Source: Chloroflexota bacterium
GTDB lineage: Bacteria; Chloroflexota; Anaerolineae; Anaerolineales; UBA4823
Reading direction: 5' to 3'
DNA length: 9,960 nucleotides
Assembly (NCBI GenBank): GCA_030613705.1
Contig: JAUWLJ010000048.1
Location: 1 to 9,960, forward strand
Below the pieces are notes generated by a model. That model was not told the origin of the DNA. It made no database searches and saw only the letters and a program-made list of their open reading frames with translations. Position 1 is the first letter of the stretch. Each line of letters starts with the position of its first letter. Positions 1 through 7,694 of this stretch are shown here, in pieces. Position numbers and translations under genes: made by a program.

Positions 1-753
1 GACGGAAAAATCGACTTAATCACCGGTTCAAGCCGGGGTATTGGCCGTGAAATCGCTTAGCATTTTGCCCGTCAAGGCGCGCAAATTGTGGTTAATTTCT
101 TACGCAACCGGTCTCCCGCAGAAGAGACGGCTGCAGCTATTCGCAAACTCGACCATTAAGCGCTGCTTGTGAAAGCAAATGTAGGCACCGATGATGGACT
201 AGATCATCCTATCAGCGAAGTAGAAAAACACTTCGGCGCTTTAGATATTATGATATGCAACGCCGCTTCTGGCTACAATCGCCCAGCCCTACAACAAAAA
301 CCTAGGGGCTGGGATTGGACGATAAACATCAACGCGCGCTCCCTGCTCTTTGCTAATCAACGCGCAGACCCATTGATGGGCAAACGGGGTGGTGGTGCCA
401 TTGTCAGCATCTCCACCCCGGGTTCTTTCCGTGTTCTTCCGGATTATGTCGTTGTTGGTGCAAGCAAAGCAGCCCTGAAAGCCCTCACCCGTTATCTGGC
501 AGTCGAGCTGGCTGAGAAGAACATCATTGTCAACGCAGTCTCCCCCTGAATTACCAAGACAGAAGTGCTGCACCATTTTGATTCTGCTCAAAGGAAAGAC
601 CTGATCGATTCGGCAATCAGCCGGACTCCAGCTGGTCGCTTGGTAACCCCAGAGGATATCGCTCAAGTTGTCGCCTTCTTGTGTAGCCCAGCTGCCAGTG
701 TGATTCGTGGCCAGGTGATCTTAATCGATGGGGGTTATACACTTCTGGAATAA
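1..753 (+). pseudogene. fabL: FabL-like enoyl-ACP reductase (SDR family), interrupted by three in-frame stops; 5' end outside window
   Basis: Read in frame 1 this gives about 250 codons of an NAD(P)H-dependent enoyl-ACP reductase of the FabL type, which performs the last reduction in fatty-acid elongation. Visible marks are the Rossmann motif TGSSRGIG near the start, NAASG, the block WDWTININA, and the catalytic Tyr (445-447) and Lys (466-468) in the spacing Y-x6-K that marks FabI/FabL rather than the Y-x3-K of classical SDRs. The segments KALTRYLAVEL and IRGQVILIDGG closely match my memory of Bacillus subtilis FabL. The frame is broken by TAG at 58-60, TAA at 157-159 and TGA at 547-549, with no frameshift. 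Each lies one substitution from a plausible sense codon; the TGA sits where FabL-like proteins have a Gly-type residue after NAVS. The start codon lies left of the window. Either a decaying gene copy or base errors could explain it; decay is more likely given three stops and drift at conserved sites (ICNAASG for NNAASG). Confidence 0.8.
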
Positions 754-921
754 ATTCCACAAAAGAAAAAACATCCGCTACTGCTGATTGTTAGAGGGCG
801 TTTGCACCCAATATCTATTGTCACCAATTCAGTTGGGAGTCTTGTGCATCACATCGCCCAGGGGGAGAAAGCAATACTTGAGCAGGATTTCGGTATTCGG
901 CTTCCTCGAATTTACACCTAA
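754..921 (+). other. Open stretch directly after the reductase stop; possible gene remnant
   Basis: After the TAA at 751-753 the same frame stays open for another 55 codons, to TAA at 919-921. The second half reads like protein (for example GSLVHHIAQGEKAILEQDFG), but there is no good start codon with a ribosome binding site and I recognise no family. An open run of this length is not rare by chance. It could be the remnant of a neighbouring gene decaying with the reductase, or it could be noise. No terminator hairpin is visible between the reductase and the convergent cyclase gene. Confidence 0.2.
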
Positions 922-945
922 ATAGTTTATAAACCAGGCTCTACC

Positions 946-1578
946 TTAAACTCCGATCAAAATCGCTCTCGCTGGTGCGCCATCTGAATTTGCCAATTTC
1001 AATGGTAAGCAATAAATTGTATATCGCCCCTGGGATACCTCAGAGAGATCTAATCCCTCAACAATCACCACTCCTGCTTCCAATAGTTTTTCATGGGTCG
1101 GACGGCTGTTCCCATACGGGGCGACGGAGAGATAATCCACACCCACCAGTTTCACCCCACGTCTGACCAGATATTCAGCGCCATCTTCACTGAGACCCAC
1201 GAAATCGGTTTGAAAATCAGGTTCCTTTTTGACCCAAAAGTCTGAATTGCGGGTTTTAAATAGCACTCGCCGAGTGCGGGGGGGTATTTGCGCCTTCTCA
1301 AGCACCGCAGCTGTGATCACTTCCACATCAGGTAAATGTAAAACATATGCCCGACCAGTGAGCAAACTGAGATTGAGTTTATCGACGGTGGTACCGTCCT
1401 GCAGAAAGTGGAATGGAGCGTCAACATGCGTTCCTGTGTGGACGCCCATTTCCACACGCGAGACGTTGGCATTAGACCCATCTTCGATCTTTTCCACCCG
1501 CTCAAGTTTAACCCCGGGATCACCCGGCCAGGTAGGCAGGTCAGGCGAAATGGTCAGAGTGATGTCGTATGTACGCAT
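946..1578 (-). CDS. Cyclase family protein (kynurenine formamidase-like metal hydrolase)
   Basis: The 210-aa product belongs to the cyclase family (Pfam Cyclase; KynB-like), metal-dependent amidohydrolases and lactonases of about this length. The metal-binding signature is present as H47-T-G-T-H51-x-D53-A-P-x-H57. The later family features are also there: a D-Y-L-S-V segment near 148-152, H162-E-x-L-L, and E174-G-L-D-L-S. The family includes N-formylkynurenine formamidase, but there are no kynurenine or tryptophan genes nearby, so the substrate cannot be assigned. No signal peptide or membrane segment is seen, so it is cytoplasmic. The ATG is supported by GGAG eight bases upstream in the TTGGAGAAAAACTA leader. 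It stands alone behind its own candidate promoter, beyond the terminator of the menC-like unit, and converges on the broken reductase gene. Confidence 0.88.
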   Translation of the reverse strand: MRTYDITLTISPDLPTWPGDPGVKLERVEKIEDGSNANVSRVEMGVHTGTHVDAPFHFLQDGTTVDKLNLSLLTGRAYVLHLPDVEVITAAVLEKAQIPPRTRRVLFKTRNSDFWVKKEPDFQTDFVGLSEDGAEYLVRRGVKLVGVDYLSVAPYGNSRPTHEKLLEAGVVIVEGLDLSEVSQGRYTIYCLPLKLANSDGAPARAILIGV

Positions 1579-1628
1579 AGTTTTTCTCCAATAGATCGTT
1601 AGCAGACAAAAATCCTGGGCTTCTTAAA

Positions 1629-1657
1629 AGTATATATTAGGGTAAGTGAAAATGCAA
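1629..1657 (-). promoter_or_regulatory. Candidate promoter of the cyclase gene
   Basis: On the minus strand a -10 hexamer TATACT (1634-1629, 5 of 6 to consensus) lies 17 bases after TTGCAT (1657-1652, only the TTG half matches). This would give a leader of roughly 45 bases before the ATG at 1578. The surrounding DNA is AT-rich. The weak -35 makes this a moderate call. Confidence 0.4.
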
Positions 1658-1834
1658 CAATATCAATGAAGGACATCATAAATTGATTATTACGCCTTCC
1701 ATCATTTTTCGCTCATTTCGAAATCACTCCAGTCAGCATCAAACAGCAAGTCACCCGATCATTAACACTCAAAATGAAATCCAATATGAGCTTGCAGTTG
1801 AAAGTATCCTCCCGAACCCCAGTCGTTCCTTTAC

Positions 1835-1854
1835 TCCATTCAGGGTTGAATGGA
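1835..1854. repeat. Perfect 8-bp inverted repeat with 4-base loop
   Basis: TCCATTCA at 1835-1842 is the exact reverse complement of TGAATGGA at 1847-1854, with GGGT between. No T-run follows on either strand, so it is not a classical terminator. It lies downstream of the menC terminator in the direction of transcription and may be a backup RNA structure or a protein site. Confidence 0.5.
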
Positions 1855-1870
1855 TCCCTACCCGAATAAG

Positions 1871-1907
1871 TAAAAAATCTGACCAGGTGTGTAATCGCAG
1901 GTCAGAT
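1871..1907 (-). terminator. Rho-independent terminator of the SDR-GNAT-menC unit
   Basis: Read leftward, the arm at 1907-1900 (ATCTGACC) pairs perfectly over 8 bp with the arm at 1884-1877 (GGTCAGAT), around a 15-base loop. It is followed at once by a run of T (opposite the A-run at 1872-1877). It lies about 35 bases after the stop codon of the menC-like gene. The stem is modest in G+C and the loop is larger than usual, but hairpin, T-run and position agree. Confidence 0.72.
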
Positions 1908-1922
1908 AAAGTCGATTACTTC

Positions 1923-1940
1923 ATCGAATTCAGATTCGAT
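1923..1940 (-). repeat. Perfect 7-bp hairpin just after the menC-like stop codon
   Basis: ATCGAAT at 1923-1929 pairs with ATTCGAT at 1934-1940 over a 4-base loop, beginning two bases after the TGA stop (1944-1942). No T-run follows. In the transcript it would lie between the stop and the terminator, so it could protect the 3' end of the mRNA. That role is inference. Confidence 0.45.
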
Positions 1941-1941
1941 T

Positions 1942-3048
1942 TCAGTGGATAGTTATTTTATTAATTGTAGCCCGTTTCAATGCCTGAAAATCGATCGATA
2001 TTCCTAATCCGGGAGCATCAGGAATCGTGATTGTACTGTCGGGATTGAGCACAAATCGTTCTTGGGTAATATCTTCCTCATAATACCGATCAGTTGCTGA
2101 AATATCCCCAGGGAAAACGAATCCAGGCAAGCTGGCTAATGCCAGGTTAGCAGCCCGTCCAACACCAGTCTCCAGCATGCCTCCACACCACACAGGCACA
2201 CCTTTTCCGATGCAGAGATTATGGATCGCGATCGCTTGGTTGAGACCTCCGACTCGGCCAGCTTTGATATTTACTACCCGGCAGGCGCCCATTTCCAAAG
2301 CCTGGCGGGCATGTCTTACCGTAACGATGCTCTCGTCCAGGCAGATTGCAGTCTTAAACTCAGCTTGCAGCTGGCGGTGATCCCAGAGATCGTCCTCAGC
2401 TAAGGGTTGTTCTATCATAAGTAGACCTAATTCATCCAGCGGAAGCAAACCCATTGCAGATTCAATTTCGTATGCCGAATTGGCATCCACCTGCAACCGC
2501 AGGTCCGGGTATGCGCTTCTAACAGCGGTCACATCAGATATATCCCGTCCAGGCTTGATCTTGAGTTTTACCCGGCCATATCCTTGCTCCTGGTAATCCT
2601 CAACTACCCCAACCAGGATCCTTGAATTCTCCTGAATTCCCACCGAAACTCCGACCTGAACTCGGTCGCCCTTACCGCCGATCAAATCCTGGAGATTTCG
2701 ATTTTCACTCTTTCCCCGCAGATCCCAATAAACCATTTCCAGACCTGCTTTCGCCATCTGGTGTCCCCGCACTTGAGCCATTCGATTTTGTAGGTCCTCA
2801 GCACTTAGCAAATCCGTATTTATTATCTGTGGAATGAGAAATTCTTGCAAAATATGCCAAGCCGTACCAGATGTCTCATATGAATAACCTGGATCTCGAT
2901 CCGCCACACACTCACCATAACCTGCCAAACCCTCAGCTCTCGCTTCTAATAGGATACACTCCCGGTCATGGGTAATCCCGAATGACGTTTCGAAAGGAGT
3001 TTGCAATCGCATCCTTAGATGATATAAGGTGATCTGGGAAATGATCAT
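1942..3048 (-). CDS. menC: Enolase-superfamily enzyme: o-succinylbenzoate synthase / N-succinylamino acid racemase
   Basis: The 368-aa product has the full plan of the MenC/NSAR group: an N-terminal capping domain (about 1-125) and a barrel domain (about 126-350). The catalytic K-x-K is K161-L-K163, the metal ligands are D188 (VDAN), E213 (IEQP) and D238 (CLDES), and the second catalytic lysine is K262 in VNIKAGRVGG. The segment VWCGGMLETGVGRAANLALASLP is the family block typical of N-acylamino acid racemases. All catalytic residues are present. Members either make o-succinylbenzoate for menaquinone or racemise N-succinylamino acids, and many do both. No menaquinone gene is in the window, while a GNAT lies immediately upstream, which favours NSAR in D-amino acid conversion. 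The start has a strong AGGAG site (3059-3055), whose sequence overlaps the TAG stop of the GNAT gene, so translation is probably coupled. The menC symbol marks the family, not a proven role. Confidence 0.9.
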   Translation of the reverse strand: MIISQITLYHLRMRLQTPFETSFGITHDRECILLEARAEGLAGYGECVADRDPGYSYETSGTAWHILQEFLIPQIINTDLLSAEDLQNRMAQVRGHQMAKAGLEMVYWDLRGKSENRNLQDLIGGKGDRVQVGVSVGIQENSRILVGVVEDYQEQGYGRVKLKIKPGRDISDVTAVRSAYPDLRLQVDANSAYEIESAMGLLPLDELGLLMIEQPLAEDDLWDHRQLQAEFKTAICLDESIVTVRHARQALEMGACRVVNIKAGRVGGLNQAIAIHNLCIGKGVPVWCGGMLETGVGRAANLALASLPGFVFPGDISATDRYYEEDITQERFVLNPDSTITIPDAPGLGISIDFQALKRATINKITIH

Positions 3049-3054
3049 GTATCG

Positions 3055-3060
3055 CTCCTA
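3055..3060 (-). promoter_or_regulatory. Shine-Dalgarno site overlapping the upstream stop codon
   Basis: On the minus strand TAGGAG combines the TAG stop of the GNAT gene (3060-3058) with the AGGAG ribosome site of the menC-like gene, six bases before its ATG. The two genes are therefore likely to be translated by re-initiation and kept in fixed ratio. Confidence 0.75.
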
Positions 3061-3969
3061 AAAGGTACCTTCACCGTGACTGAACACATAATAGCTGCGT
3101 GGAATTTTTCCAGGTAGATGCACAAAATCTGTCACCAAATAACCACTTCGAAACAGGTCCTCAATTATTTCGCGTGAGTTTAACCGCCATTCTTTGGCTA
3201 GTTCGATATTCGCTTCTTTTAACCCTGGGAAATCTGCGGGTATCTCTACCAACACGATCAGCGAATCCTGATTATCCGTCAGTTCTGCAGTTGAGAAGCT
3301 GATCGCTTCCGATGGAATCGGCCAACCTTGCCCGTCAATCTGCGTGGGATTGATGACTTCAGCCCCCGCAGCAATGAAATGGGCGAAATCCAGGTTAAGA
3401 CGTGCCTTCTTGCTCAAACGCCTTTCTACCCTTTTTGTGTTTACCCACCAGTCCACTTCAAAACGATCGGAAGGTAAACCGATATTTAATCCATCCCTCA
3501 TTTCGCCATATAAATCGCACAAATAAGTGTTGCATACCGCTCCCAAGCGGGTGATATTCAAGTGAGCATTCCGACTCAACAAAGGATCATATGTCCACGT
3601 GATGCGGTCGATCCCCTGGTGACGAACCATTTGCCATTGAGCGCGCTTCAGTGCAAATCCCAGTCCTCGCCATCGAAAATCCGGGAGGACTGCCAGCATG
3701 TGGGAACAATGTTTCGGGCGTGGTCCATCCGGCGTTGAATACAACCCGGGGAAGCCAAATACGAAACCAACCAGCTTCTCGCTCCCACTTCCGTGATCGT
3801 CAGTAGCGAAAGCGCCAAGCACTAGACCACCGTTATGGACAACCGTAATCAATAAGTGCGCAGGAACCACATCGGTATCGCTCCCCGGCCAAACGATCCG
3901 CTGTAACTCTTCCGCCATATGTAAATCTTCTATCGTGTCCAAAATGCGGATTTTCCCATTGTTTAACAT
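3058..3969 (-). CDS. GNAT-family N-acyltransferase (COG3375-like), probable partner of the NSAR-type enzyme
   Basis: The 303-aa product is a GNAT with a long C-terminal extension, the architecture of COG3375 predicted acetyltransferases. An N-terminal GNAT fold spans about 1-150. The acyl-CoA pyrophosphate-binding motif A is R99-W-R-G-L-G104, after the strand HMLAVLPDF. A characteristic stretch W-T-Y-D-P-L follows at about 125-130, then N-A-H-L-N. In NSAR pathways the GNAT is a succinyl-CoA:D-amino acid N-succinyltransferase, and its place directly before the NSAR-type gene suggests that role here; this is inference. I chose ATG 3969, which has GAGAG closely upstream and gives the expected N-terminus just before the first strand (KIRIL). 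An in-frame ATG at 4038 would add 23 residues, overlap the SDR gene by 38 bases and lacks a ribosome site. The gap to the SDR stop is then 31 bases. Confidence 0.82.
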   Translation of the reverse strand: MLNNGKIRILDTIEDLHMAEELQRIVWPGSDTDVVPAHLLITVVHNGGLVLGAFATDDHGSGSEKLVGFVFGFPGLYSTPDGPRPKHCSHMLAVLPDFRWRGLGFALKRAQWQMVRHQGIDRITWTYDPLLSRNAHLNITRLGAVCNTYLCDLYGEMRDGLNIGLPSDRFEVDWWVNTKRVERRLSKKARLNLDFAHFIAAGAEVINPTQIDGQGWPIPSEAISFSTAELTDNQDSLIVLVEIPADFPGLKEANIELAKEWRLNSREIIEDLFRSGYLVTDFVHLPGKIPRSYYVFSHGEGTF

Positions 3970-4000
3970 AATTCTCTCAAGATCAAGTCTGTTTTCTTGT

Positions 4001-4948
4001 TCAGTTTGTACGGCGCCGGAAGACCATTCGCCACACATCTTTGCGCCAATCGCGTCCTTCCAGGTATGCCAATCGTTGTGATAAACGGGATGGCATTAAG
4101 TTAAAGAAACGCGGGATCGCATCCAGATTGCTTGCCCGGTTTGTCGCCAGGTAATCCAACCAGTAGACCGATACAGGCATTGCAGGCATCAAGTTTTCTA
4201 ATAAGACCGTTAAAGCTCTTAGATAAGGTTGTCGGAGGTGAATTAATCTTCGCCGGATATCCAGGGTCTCGATCACTGTTTGCACAACTTGATTAAATGT
4301 CAAATACTCCGGGCCACCAATTTCATACATCTGGTTATTAGTACCCTCGTCATCTAACGCCCAAACCAGGCACATCGCTAAGTCCTCTACCCACAGAGGT
4401 TGCAGCAAAGTTTCCCCATCCCCGGGTACGAAAAAGAACCTCGGTATACTGGAAATCAGCTGCGCTAATCCCGTGGTGAAACCATCATTGTTGCCAAAAA
4501 CGATCGCCGTTCGCAGGATAGTGAAATCAATCCCACTCCTGCGGATATACTCTTCAGCGATGGCTTTAGCCTTCAGAACAGGATATGCTGAAGCCCGGTC
4601 AGCTCCCAGGTGACTCACGAAGAACAACCGTTTAACCCTCGCATCTGCCGCCGCGGCGACCACATTTTGGGTTCCCCGGATATCGATCTCCATCAGGCTG
4701 GCATAAGCGCCCCGCCATTCAGCGCCAGCCAGATGGTAGACAATATCAACGCCGACCATAGCTGCCCGTAATCCACGCTCGTCATTGAGACCGCTGACCG
4801 CGACTTCAACAGGGAGACCGCGGGGAAGATTTGGTGATCGCGATGAAGCTCGCAATAATATCCGCACCCTATGTCCAGAATCCGCCAGATGGCGTACCAA
4901 GGCCTGCCCAATGAAGCCAGTTCCTCCTGTTACCAGTATCGTGCTCAT
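4001..4948 (-). CDS. Atypical SDR, NDUFA9-like NAD(P)-binding sugar-epimerase-type protein
   Basis: The 315-aa product starts with a Rossmann motif TGGTGFIG (7-14). It continues with D-I-V-Y-H-L-A-G (68-75), the Tyr/Lys pair Y122-P-V-L-K126, and the substrate-side motif I-L-R-T-A-I-V-F-G (144-152). P-L-W-V-E-D-L (184-190) is the counterpart of the (H/Y)V-x-D block of atypical SDRs related to complex I subunit NDUFA9. The C-terminal third, from about 230, is divergent, and its end is basic (RRRTN), as in related membrane-associated forms. The substrate is unknown; members are annotated as NAD-dependent epimerases or NAD(P)H-binding proteins. No clear Shine-Dalgarno site precedes the ATG. It is the first gene of the SDR-GNAT-menC unit, so it may act on the same metabolite group, but nothing in its sequence proves that. 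Confidence 0.82.
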   Translation of the reverse strand: MSTILVTGGTGFIGQALVRHLADSGHRVRILLRASSRSPNLPRGLPVEVAVSGLNDERGLRAAMVGVDIVYHLAGAEWRGAYASLMEIDIRGTQNVVAAAADARVKRLFFVSHLGADRASAYPVLKAKAIAEEYIRRSGIDFTILRTAIVFGNNDGFTTGLAQLISSIPRFFFVPGDGETLLQPLWVEDLAMCLVWALDDEGTNNQMYEIGGPEYLTFNQVVQTVIETLDIRRRLIHLRQPYLRALTVLLENLMPAMPVSVYWLDYLATNRASNLDAIPRFFNLMPSRLSQRLAYLEGRDWRKDVWRMVFRRRTN

Positions 4949-4969
4949 AGATTTAAAGTCGTGTAAATC

Positions 4970-4984
4970 TCCCTATAATAGGGA
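4970..4984. promoter_or_regulatory. 15-bp palindrome in the leader of the SDR-GNAT-menC unit, candidate operator
   Basis: TCCCTATAATAGGGA is a perfect dyad (7-bp arms around one central A). It lies 21 bases upstream of the SDR start codon and downstream of the proposed -10 element at 5022-5017. A symmetric site at this position could bind a repressor dimer acting as a roadblock. The core also contains TATAAT on the plus strand and TATTAT on the minus strand, so it could itself be a -10, but I find no matching -35 at 16-18 bases for the minus strand. Confidence 0.45.
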
Positions 4985-5016
4985 CAGAATATCACTCACA
5001 TTTTTGGGCTTTCCGG

Positions 5017-5025
5017 ATTATAGCA
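5017..5025 (-). promoter_or_regulatory. Extended -10 promoter of the SDR-GNAT-menC unit
   Basis: The minus strand reads TGCTATAAT (5025-5017): a perfect -10 hexamer with the TG of an extended -10. No good -35 is found 17 bases upstream (CAAAAT), which is normal for extended -10 promoters. Transcription would start near 5010, giving a leader of about 60 bases that contains the 15-bp palindrome. Confidence 0.55.
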
Positions 5026-5280
5026 TGCCCATCAAATAAATTTTGCTAGCAGGCTCATGCCGTCACACAGAACAGCAGCACTTTCAACTTTGGGTTATAC
5101 AAGAACTTTACCATGGCTTCCGATTTGGCAGTCAACCTTTCAGACTTCGAATCATCCGGTTATTTCGCTGGAATCACAACTATCTTACGATAGTTTCTCG
5201 TTGGGCATCTTGAGTAATCATACATCTCATAAAAACTCGAACCAAAAGAGCAAAAACACAGACCGACCCTTCATAAATAG

Positions 5281-5333
5281 AAAATGACCCCTATTCAACT
5301 TCTCTGGAAAAGAGTGATCGAATTTGGGTCATT
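5281..5333 (-). terminator. Possible weak terminator after ahcY
   Basis: AATGACCC (5333-5326, read leftward) pairs exactly over 8 bp with GGGTCATT (5290-5283). The 35-base insert can form a smaller CTCT/AGAG hairpin. A short T-rich tail (TTTTCTATTT) follows on the minus strand. The distance to the ahcY stop is about 57 bases. The long loop makes this weaker than the menC terminator. Confidence 0.35.
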
Positions 5334-5389
5334 CAGTTAAATATATATGTTTCTAGCGTATTACCAGTCAAAACTGACCAAGATTCAGA

Positions 5390-6673
<1,284 letters not shown>

Positions 6674-6708
6674 TTAATCCTGCACGCCAGTCCTTTTTTC
6701 CTTATGGG

Positions 6709-7668
6709 TTAATTTATCAATGCGTCCAATATTCTCCGGTCATCAAAATGCTCACGGAAGCGCGCCACCAGCTCGGATGGGGTAAAGGAATGACCTTGCG
6801 GTCCTTCGTGCTCTAAGCAAAATGCAGCTGCAACAGCTCCCATTTGAGCGCATATTTCCAAATCCCACCCGCGCGCGTATCCGGCTAGAAAACCACCGCG
6901 GAATGCATCACCCACCCCCGTCGGATCAATGATCTGATTTGGTGTTACGACTGGGATTCTCAGCTCCTTTTCTCCCTGATAGATGACAGAACCTTCCTCC
7001 CCTAAAGTGACCACAGAGAATTGGGTAAGGGCTTTGATCTCCCAGGGAGATAGCCCCGTCCGCTTCTGGATCATCCTGAATTCATATTTATTGACGAATA
7101 ATGCCAGAGCTCCCTCAAGTCCTTCTTTGATCTCATCGTCGGTGAGACGTGGAATTTGCTGGCTGGGATCATAGATGTATGGGATGCCCAATTGCTTGCA
7201 TTCTGATACATAGCGAACCATTGCCCGGGGATCATTGGGTGAGATTAATACCAATTCTGGTCGCTTGCCTTCCAATTCATTCAACGATAAATCTCCCGCT
7301 GCTGACATAGCTCCTGGGTAAAAACTGGCGATTTGCGCGTTTGCCAGGTCTGTATTGACAAAAAATGAGGCAGTGAATTCGCCTTTGATCAGCCGGATTC
7401 CGGAAGTATCCACACCACTTCTTTCCAGTGCATCTCGGTACTCCGCGAAATCTTCACCAGCAGTGGCAAACAAACGCGGTCGCTCTCCCATAAGAGCTAA
7501 TGTGTAGGCGATGTTTGGCACGATTCCTCCCGGTTGGCGGACCATGCTTTCCACCAGAAAAGATAAACTGAGACATTCCAGGTTATCAGGCAGGATATGA
7601 TCCCGGAAATATCCGGGGAATTTCATCAAATAATCAAAAGCGATTGAGCCAGTTAGCACGATTTCCAT
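6709..7668 (-). CDS. adoK: Adenosine kinase, PfkB/ribokinase family, mycobacterial AdoK type
   Basis: The 319-aa protein is a PfkB-fold kinase that most likely phosphorylates adenosine to AMP with ATP. The PfkB features are the Gly-Gly pair at 47-48 in GGIVPNIAYTLALMG, and the C-terminal signature D248-P-T-G-V-G-D254-A-F, where D254 is the catalytic base. Beyond this, segments such as TGSIAFDYLMKFPG at the start, AQIASFYPGAMS (111-122), DPSQQ (167-171) and N-x-Y-E near 193-196 match my memory of Mycobacterium tuberculosis adenosine kinase rather than eukaryotic adenosine kinases or ribokinases. The neighbouring ahcY, which produces adenosine, supports the assignment. The start has GGGAG nine bases upstream, and the gene follows mtnA by 26 bases. 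An alternative is another nucleoside or sugar kinase of the family, but the match is close. Confidence 0.9.
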   Translation of the reverse strand: MEIVLTGSIAFDYLMKFPGYFRDHILPDNLECLSLSFLVESMVRQPGGIVPNIAYTLALMGERPRLFATAGEDFAEYRDALERSGVDTSGIRLIKGEFTASFFVNTDLANAQIASFYPGAMSAAGDLSLNELEGKRPELVLISPNDPRAMVRYVSECKQLGIPYIYDPSQQIPRLTDDEIKEGLEGALALFVNKYEFRMIQKRTGLSPWEIKALTQFSVVTLGEEGSVIYQGEKELRIPVVTPNQIIDPTGVGDAFRGGFLAGYARGWDLEICAQMGAVAAAFCLEHEGPQGHSFTPSELVARFREHFDDRRILDALIN

Positions 7669-7694
7669 TTGGTCAGTCTCCCTCGAGTAAAAGC

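Larger units (their letters stand above)
1579..1941. other. Intergenic region between cyclase and menC-like genes: promoter, terminator and two further hairpins
   Basis: This 363-base gap holds the candidate promoter of the cyclase gene on its left, the terminator of the menC-like gene (1871-1907), and two more perfect inverted repeats at 1835-1854 and 1923-1940. An open frame at 1683-1952 on the plus strand has no convincing ribosome binding site, is rich in Ser/Asn/Ile without a recognisable domain, and runs over the terminator. I do not call it a gene. Confidence 0.6.
4949..5389. other. Intergenic region between ahcY and the SDR gene
   Basis: This 441-base gap carries, in the direction of transcription, a long weak inverted repeat just after ahcY (5283-5333), a 7-bp hairpin with 4-base loop at 5178-5195, the extended -10 promoter at 5017-5025 and the palindrome at 4970-4984. 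Between about 5050 and 5280 I find no gene with a ribosome site. The only open frame (5057-5287, plus) has no recognisable protein character. No tRNA cloverleaf is apparent. Confidence 0.55.

Noticed and set aside
289..666. 125-aa minus-strand open frame across the broken reductase
   Set aside because: Antisense shadow. The plus strand has unmistakable FabL-type motifs over the same bases.
1683..1952. 89-aa open frame on the plus strand in the gap before the menC-like gene
   Set aside because: No ribosome binding site, no recognisable domain, and it runs across three hairpins including the menC terminator and into the menC stop.
4974..4979. TATAAT on the plus strand considered as a rightward promoter
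   Set aside because: No -35 at a suitable distance and no plus-strand gene downstream. It is part of the palindrome.
5178..5195. 7-bp hairpin AACTATC-TTAC-GATAGTT considered as a terminator
   Set aside because: No T-run follows on either strand, and it is about 200 bases from the nearest stop codon.
5057..5287. 76-aa plus-strand open frame in the gap between ahcY and the SDR gene
   Set aside because: No ribosome site, Ser/Thr/Asn-rich without domain features, isolated and opposite in direction to all neighbours.
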